A DNA stretch of 61,424 bases from Verrucomicrobiota bacterium (GTDB lineage: Bacteria > Verrucomicrobiota > Verrucomicrobiia > Verrucomicrobiales > DEV007). The notes under the pieces were generated by a model. That model had not been told where the DNA came from. It was given only the letters and a program-made list of their open reading frames with translations, and ran no database searches. The stretch lies in contig QQNE01000010.1 in the NCBI GenBank assembly GCA_003402735.1, forward strand, positions 1 through 61,424, read 5' to 3'. Both the position numbers and the translations under genes were made by a program. Positions 56,765 to 61,424 of the stretch are shown one piece after another (the stretch's first letter is position 1; every line of letters begins with the position of its first letter).

Positions 56765-59089
56765 ATGGCCAAGCACTACGGAAGCATCGGTGCCCAACTT
56801 CGCATCCTCCTGATCCCCACCCTTTTCTTCGGGACGTTCCTGGTCCTGCCCCACTGTTTGGTGGCCCGTGAAGGAGACAATTTCGGACAAATCGCGGCCA
56901 AAGTGGCCAACCTTCTCCAGCACGAGCACTACAACGACCAACCGGTCAACGACAAGGTCTCTAGTGAGATGCTCGACAACTACCTCGAGTTTCTGGACAT
57001 GGGCCGGATGTACTTCCTGCAGAGTGACATCGACACCTTCGACACGAAGTTCCGCGACAAACTCGATGACCTGCTGCTCATGCAGAATGTCGGCGCCGCC
57101 CAAGAGATCTACAACCTCTACAAGGATCGCGTCGCCATCCGGATCGCCAAGGTTCAAGAATTGCTCAAGACCAGGGAATTCACCTTCGATTCAAATGCCA
57201 CCATCGAAGTGAGCCGGAAGGACGCCAAATGGCCGGCGGATGAGGCGGCGGCGGATGAACTCTGGTCGCGCATGATCGAGAACGAACTTCTCCAAGAAGT
57301 GCTCCGCCGGGAAATCCCCGACAAACAACCCGGGGCCTCCCGGGATGAGGAAGAGGAGGCCTCGGAGAAAAACGCCGATGGCACGCCGAAGAGTCCGAAG
57401 GAGATCGTGGCCAAGCGCTACGAGCGCATCCTGGAATCGATCAACGAGAATTCACCCGAGGAGGTCGTGGGCTTCTTTTTGAAGTCCCTGGCCCACGCCT
57501 ATGATCCGCACTCCGAGTATTTTACCCAATCGGAATACGATAATTTCCGGATCTCGATGCAAAAGTCGCTCGACGGGATCGGGGCTCTGCTGAGCATGAC
57601 GGACAGCGGGCATGCCGAGATCAAGGGCTTGGTCGTAGGCGGCCCGGCTCAAACCTCCGGAGAGCTTCAGGTCGGTGACCGCATCACCCACGTCGGCCAG
57701 GGAACCTCCGGGGAGATGCAGGACATCCTGCACATGAAACTGCAAAAGGTGGTGGATCTCATCCGTGGAAAGCGCGGGTCCGTGGTGCGCCTCCGGGTCA
57801 TTCCGAACGGCAAGGATCCCTCCAACACGGTCGATATTCTCATCAAGCGGAACCGGGTGGAGTTGAAAGAGAGCTTGGCCCGCGCCGAATTGATCGAGAC
57901 CAAGGATCCCAAGGGCAAACCGCTCCGCCTGGGCTGGATCGACCTTCCCTCCTTCTACAGTGACATGGACACGGGCCAAACCAGCGTGACCAAGGACACG
58001 GAGCGTCTCTTGACCCGTCTCATGAAAGAGAAGATCGATGGATTGATCCTCGATTTGAGCCAGAACGGAGGGGGTTCCCTCGAGGAGGCCATCAACCTCA
58101 CGGGGTTGTTCATTCGGCGCGGCCCGGTCGTTCAATCCCGCGACAGCCGGGAAAACAGAGATGTCAAAACCTCGCCCTCCGCCGAACCGGTGTATTCCGG
58201 TCCTCTGGTCTTGTTGACCAGCAAGTCGAGCGCCTCCGCCAGCGAGATTCTCGCGGCGGCCCTCCAGGATTACAATCGGGCGGTGATCGTGGGTGAGCAG
58301 TCCACCTTCGGAAAGGGAACCGTTCAGCAACTCCTGCCGGTGACGACCAATCAGTTCAACCTCCTGATCCCGGGAGCCGACAACAACCAGCAAGGGGCCC
58401 TGAAACTGACCATCCAAAAATTCTATCGAATTGCCGGCGGCTCCACCCAAGGAAAGGGTGTGGTCCCTGACATTCATCTCCCCTCCATCACCGAGGTCAT
58501 GGAGATCGGTGAAAGCTCGATGAAGAATTCCCTGCCTTACGACGAGATCGAGAGCCAGAAGTTCGCCCTTTTCCAGAAGACTCCCCTCCCGATCGAGGAA
58601 CTGGCCCGGCGCTCCAAGGAACGGGTTGCTTCCGATCCGGATTTTCAATGGGTGAAGGAGGAAATTGCCCGTTTCCAAAAGCGCAAGGAACAGAACTCCC
58701 TCTCCCTCAACCAGAAAATCCGCATCTCGGAAATCAAGGAACAGGACGTGAAGTCCAACGAGCGGACCGAAGCCATGAAGGCTCGCTACACCAAGCTCCG
58801 GGAATCCGAGAAGGGTCTCTATTCCACCTACAGCCTGACCCTGGACGACCTCGCAAACGAGAAACTCCGGCTCCTCTCGGAGATCTCGGACCAGGAACTC
58901 AGCGGGATGATGACCGGTGTCCGCAAGGAGCGAACCGCTGAAGAGCGCGCCTTGGAACCGCCTCACGGAATCGGCTACGTCAAGAGGGAGGCCCTCTCCA
59001 CCCTCCAGGACCTCATCCAACTCACCCGCAATCCGCTCCCCCGGCTCGCTGAAAAACCGGCTCCGGCGCCTGCCTCGAGCCCAAACTGA
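56765..59089 (+). CDS. prc: Carboxy-terminal processing (tail-specific) protease, S41
   Basis: A 774-residue periplasmic protease with an N-terminal hydrophobic signal (ILLIPTLFFGTFLVLPHCLVA). The Prc N-terminal helical region (IAAKVANLLQHEHYNDQPVNDKVS...MYFLQSDIDTF) comes first. A PDZ domain (about 270-360, LVVGGPAQTSGELQVGDRITHVG) follows, then the S41 core with catalytic Ser in KSSASASEILAAAL and Lys in STFGKGTVQQLLP. A C-terminal DUF3340-like helical region ends the protein. Role: degradation or processing of exported proteins. Confidence 0.95.
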   Translation: MAKHYGSIGAQLRILLIPTLFFGTFLVLPHCLVAREGDNFGQIAAKVANLLQHEHYNDQPVNDKVSSEMLDNYLEFLDMGRMYFLQSDIDTFDTKFRDKLDDLLLMQNVGAAQEIYNLYKDRVAIRIAKVQELLKTREFTFDSNATIEVSRKDAKWPADEAAADELWSRMIENELLQEVLRREIPDKQPGASRDEEEEASEKNADGTPKSPKEIVAKRYERILESINENSPEEVVGFFLKSLAHAYDPHSEYFTQSEYDNFRISMQKSLDGIGALLSMTDSGHAEIKGLVVGGPAQTSGELQVGDRITHVGQGTSGEMQDILHMKLQKVVDLIRGKRGSVVRLRVIPNGKDPSNTVDILIKRNRVELKESLARAELIETKDPKGKPLRLGWIDLPSFYSDMDTGQTSVTKDTERLLTRLMKEKIDGLILDLSQNGGGSLEEAINLTGLFIRRGPVVQSRDSRENRDVKTSPSAEPVYSGPLVLLTSKSSASASEILAAALQDYNRAVIVGEQSTFGKGTVQQLLPVTTNQFNLLIPGADNNQQGALKLTIQKFYRIAGGSTQGKGVVPDIHLPSITEVMEIGESSMKNSLPYDEIESQKFALFQKTPLPIEELARRSKERVASDPDFQWVKEEIARFQKRKEQNSLSLNQKIRISEIKEQDVKSNERTEAMKARYTKLRESEKGLYSTYSLTLDDLANEKLRLLSEISDQELSGMMTGVRKERTAEERALEPPHGIGYVKREALSTLQDLIQLTRNPLPRLAEKPAPAPASSPN

Positions 59090-59149
59090 GTCGGTCACCG
59101 GACTTGTCGGTTGCGAACGGGCCCCGGCGCGTCCAGCGTCGAGTCGTTC

Positions 59150-59521
59150 ATGCCCGTCCTGAGATCCCAATCCCCGGCGGACCTGCCTCTGAAACTTGTC
59201 TTCCTGACTGTTTTGGCGGCGGTCACTTGGCTTTCCCTGGCTGCCGGGGCCCCCCCTCCGCCTCCCGGCATTTCTGACAAGATCAAGCACACCAGCGCTT
59301 ACACCGTATTGGGAATCACCGGGCTCCTGGCCTTCTCCAAGCATCCTGGCCGCTTGGCTGGATTTCTCCTCGGATGGGGAATTCTCATGGAAATCGGCCA
59401 AAAATTCGTGCCCGGCCGATCACCCGAAGCTGCGGATGTCCTGGCGAATCTCCTCGGAATCGCTCTGGCCTGGTTCATGATGCGAACTTGGCTCCGCAAT
59501 CGACAGGCTCCCAGCGCATGA
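59150..59521 (+). CDS. VanZ-like membrane protein
   Basis: A 123-residue protein with about three to four membrane segments. DKIKHTSAYTVLGITGLLAF is the VanZ hallmark (D-K-x-x-H), followed by EIGQKFVPGRSPEAADVLANLLGIALAW. Starts at the ATG 59150; the in-frame TTG at 59111 is not needed. It overlaps the next gene by four bases. Function unknown. Confidence 0.85.
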   Translation: MPVLRSQSPADLPLKLVFLTVLAAVTWLSLAAGAPPPPPGISDKIKHTSAYTVLGITGLLAFSKHPGRLAGFLLGWGILMEIGQKFVPGRSPEAADVLANLLGIALAWFMMRTWLRNRQAPSA

Positions 59522-60294
59522 ACGCCTCGGTTTTCCAAATCGTGGGAATCGGCTTCGTCCTCGCCGCTGCCGGTTTTGTCCAAGGACTCACCGGGTTCGG
59601 CTTTGCCATCGTCGGCATGGCCTTTCTGCCGCTGCTGCAGACAGACTGGCAATCCAGCCTCACCCTCGTCGCGGTCAACTCCATCCTGATCCCCCTCGTC
59701 TTGCTGAAACGCCATGGAGGCGCCTTTTCCTTTCGTCCCGCGCTCGGCCTGACGCTGGGAACCCTGGTCGGAACCTACCTCGGCTTCCAGTTCACCAAGC
59801 AGCATTCCGACGTCGATTGGTTCATCCGTTTTTTTGGCTTGGTTCTCTTCCTCTTTTCCCTGTTCGACCTGTTGCAGGCCCTCCGCAAACATCCCCTTTT
59901 TGTGATCCATCAACGCCTCGCGATTCCCTTTGGTTTGGCCGGAGGCTTCTTCGGAGGTGCCTTCAATATCAGTGGCCCCCCGATCGTGGCCTACGCCTAC
60001 AGCCAAGCCTGGAGCAAATCCCAGACCGTGGCGACCCTTCAAGTCGTCTTCATGGCCGGAGCGGGCTACCGAATGGTGCTGATGGGATCGAACGGCTTCT
60101 TCGATCTCCAAGTTCTGAACCTGCTCATGTGGACCACCCCGGCCACTTTGGCAGGCATTCTGCTGGGCTCTTACGTACTCCATCGTGCGGACCAATCCAC
60201 CCTCCGGACCGGCGTGTTCATCTTGGTGGGACTTCTCGGCTTGGTGTATGCCATCTTCGGGCCCGAGATCGTCAACCTGACCGCCACCCGGTGA
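59518..60294 (+). CDS. TauE/SafE-family sulfite/organosulfur exporter-like protein
   Basis: A 258-residue membrane protein with seven to eight helices. GFVQGLTGFGFAIVGMAFLPLL is the N-terminal TauE signature and GGFFGGAFNISGPPIVAYAYSQ the central repeat. The family moves sulfite, sulfoacetate or related anions; the actual substrate is unknown. ATGA-coupled to the VanZ-like gene. Confidence 0.88.
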   Translation: MNASVFQIVGIGFVLAAAGFVQGLTGFGFAIVGMAFLPLLQTDWQSSLTLVAVNSILIPLVLLKRHGGAFSFRPALGLTLGTLVGTYLGFQFTKQHSDVDWFIRFFGLVLFLFSLFDLLQALRKHPLFVIHQRLAIPFGLAGGFFGGAFNISGPPIVAYAYSQAWSKSQTVATLQVVFMAGAGYRMVLMGSNGFFDLQVLNLLMWTTPATLAGILLGSYVLHRADQSTLRTGVFILVGLLGLVYAIFGPEIVNLTATR

Positions 60295-60322
60295 CGGGAC
60301 CACTTGGATCACGACCTCCCCA

Positions 60323-61261
60323 ATGATCCCACAAATCTTTGAAGCGATCATCCCCGTGTTTCTCATGGTGCTCATCGGCGCCGCCTTCCACCGCTTCGGC
60401 TGGATGGCGCCCGCTTTGGAGACCGGATTGATGCAGCTCAATCTCAACCTCTTCTTTCCGAGCTTTATCCTCGGCAAAGTCATTGGGGACCCGCTTTTGA
60501 ATGAGTTTGCCACCGTGGGCTGGGCCATTGCCAGCGGGTATGCGTCCGTCGCGGCGGGACTTTTGCTGAGCGCCCTGGTGGCCCGTTTGCTTCTCCTCAA
60601 ACCCGGTCAAGGGTTGCGCACGTTCACGGTCGCCACCGCCATCCAGAATTACGGGTTCATGGCCCTGCCGGTCCTCGTCGCACTTTTCGGCGAGGGACCG
60701 CTCGGCGTGCTCTTTCTCCACGGCATGGGAGTGGAGCTGGCCATGTGGACGATCGGCGTCATGGTTCTCCGGGGCATTTCAGAGGCGGGGTGGCGTTCCC
60801 TGCTCAACGGTCCCTGCATCGCTGTAGTCCTGGGCTTGATGCTCCACTACGTCGGAGGTGCCCACTGGATGCCGAGCGCCTTGCTGGGCACGCTTCGTTC
60901 CCTGGGCAGCTGCGCGGTGCCGATCGCTCTTTTCGTCATCGGAGCGGCGATCGCCTCCCAAGCGAGAATGGAGCCGTGGAAATTTCAGGCCCGCACCGTA
61001 TTGGGAGCGAGCTTCACTCGGCTGGGGGCGATTCCGCTGGTGGTGCTTGCGATGGCCCGATATCTGCCGTTGCCCCTGGAAATCCGTCAAGTGCTGCTGG
61101 TGCAAGCCGCAATGCCGGCGGCGGTCTTTCCGATCATTCTGGCGCGGATGTATGGCGGGCACCCGGCTACAGCGATCCAGATCGTCCTGGCCACCACCAT
61201 TCTGAGCCTGGGCACGATGCCATGGATCCTGAAATGGGGAGCCCGGTGGCTCGGCCTTTGA
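60323..61261 (+). CDS. AEC (auxin efflux carrier) family transporter
   Basis: A 312-residue permease with ten predicted membrane segments in two halves. Motifs include FLMVLIGAAFHRFGWM, TAIQNYGFMALPVLVALFG and MPAAVFPIILARMYGG (the second-half signature). The family exports or imports small carboxylates. It lies 28 bases after the TauE-like gene. Confidence 0.9.
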   Translation: MIPQIFEAIIPVFLMVLIGAAFHRFGWMAPALETGLMQLNLNLFFPSFILGKVIGDPLLNEFATVGWAIASGYASVAAGLLLSALVARLLLLKPGQGLRTFTVATAIQNYGFMALPVLVALFGEGPLGVLFLHGMGVELAMWTIGVMVLRGISEAGWRSLLNGPCIAVVLGLMLHYVGGAHWMPSALLGTLRSLGSCAVPIALFVIGAAIASQARMEPWKFQARTVLGASFTRLGAIPLVVLAMARYLPLPLEIRQVLLVQAAMPAAVFPIILARMYGGHPATAIQIVLATTILSLGTMPWILKWGARWLGL

Positions 61262-61296
61262 AAGCCAAACCACCGGGCTGCCACCTAGAGGAATAA

Positions 61297-61324
61297 TGAC
61301 CGTGTCCTTGAAGGGAAACGGTCA
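61297..61324. terminator. Possible bidirectional hairpin between convergent genes
   Basis: TGACCGT and ACGGTCA form a seven-base perfect stem, extended inward by a TCC/GGA pairing after one mismatch. It lies 36 bases after the AEC gene and 10 bases after the stop of the minus-strand gene at the right edge. There is no strong T tract. Confidence 0.45.
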
Positions 61325-61334
61325 CGAGCCGAAC

Positions 61335-61424
61335 TCAGGGATTCGGAACTGCAGGGGCCGGAGCTGCGGGAGCCGGAGCGGCAGGCGCTGGCGTCGGGGC
61401 CGGAGCGGCGGGAGCCGGGGCGGC
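61335..61424 (-). CDS. C-terminal end of an Ala-Pro-rich protein (partial)
   Basis: Read on the minus strand from the window edge, the frame is open for 29 codons and ends in TGA at 61337-61335. The visible tail is made of Ala and Pro in AAPAP-type repeats, ending AVPNP. Such tails occur in secreted or ribosome-associated proteins; the identity cannot be told from the fragment, and the coding status is inferred from the stop position and repeat. Confidence 0.45.
   Translation of the reverse strand, partial: AAPAPAAPAPTPAPAAPAPAAPAPAVPNP

Noticed and set aside
57452..59401. A 649-codon frame antisense to prc and the VanZ-like gene
   Set aside because: Crosses two real genes and shows no conserved motif.

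Overview
The window looks like a GC-rich (by eye about 60-65%) chromosomal segment from a heterotrophic bacterium of the Planctomycetota-Verrucomicrobiota-Chlamydiota group, most likely Verrucomicrobiota. The reasons are the mixture of DUF1501 and DUF1549 proteins, Tat-exported Gfo/Idh/MocA oxidoreductases, a sulfatase fused to an esterase, a GH71/99-like glycosidase, a secreted pectate lyase, and a DUF4175-like/VWA membrane operon. The sequence does not give a genus. No rRNA, tRNA, CRISPR array, insertion sequence, prophage or integrase was seen. Coding density is very high: no gene-free stretch exceeds about 220 bases, many neighbours overlap by 4 bases (ATGA), and non-ATG starts are common.

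Layout. 2-1156: 3' part of rimO. 1180-4642: a small unknown gene and a large secreted pectin-binding/degrading protein. 4692-11323: complete F1Fo ATP synthase operon atpBEFHAGDC on the minus strand, with a predicted promoter and a perfect CRP-type palindrome upstream. 11501-18203: three-gene minus-strand operon (coiled-coil DUF4175-like membrane protein, VWA/glutamine-amidotransferase-like membrane protein, secreted caspase-like protease). 18369-22589: two Tat-exported Gfo/Idh/MocA oxidoreductases and a type I phosphodiesterase. 22734-31617: a PA0069-type radical SAM gene behind a palindrome-associated promoter, an overlapping aminotransferase/sulfotransferase-like pair, a PHP-domain protein, and a minus-strand run from leuB through SCO-like, DUF420, TspO and rRNA-methyltransferase-like genes to a second phosphodiesterase.

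31829-47534: kup, a secreted esterase, cobS, acnA, a DUF1501/DUF1549 pair, membrane and unknown proteins, a sugar isomerase-like protein, penicillin-binding protein 1A, nadC and birA. 47535-52611: an AT-rich regulatory patch, an orphan sensor-kinase-like protein, and an overlapping GH71/99-like plus sulfatase-HEAT-esterase pair. 52735-55954: the housekeeping cluster prs-rplY-pth-rpsF-ssb. 55999-61424: a metallo-beta-lactamase-fold hydrolase, the S41 tail-specific protease, VanZ-like, TauE/SafE-like and AEC-family membrane proteins, and the edge of an Ala-Pro-rich protein.

How it fits together: a core of energy, cofactor, cell-wall and translation genes is interspersed with exported enzymes for complex, probably sulfated or pectic, polysaccharides. 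The strongest candidates for undescribed biology are the 11501-18203 operon, the CRP-like control of the ATP synthase operon, and several domain fusions or enzymes whose catalytic residues have been lost (pectin-methylesterase-like domain, SCO-like protein, VWA MIDAS, histidine-kinase G1 box).
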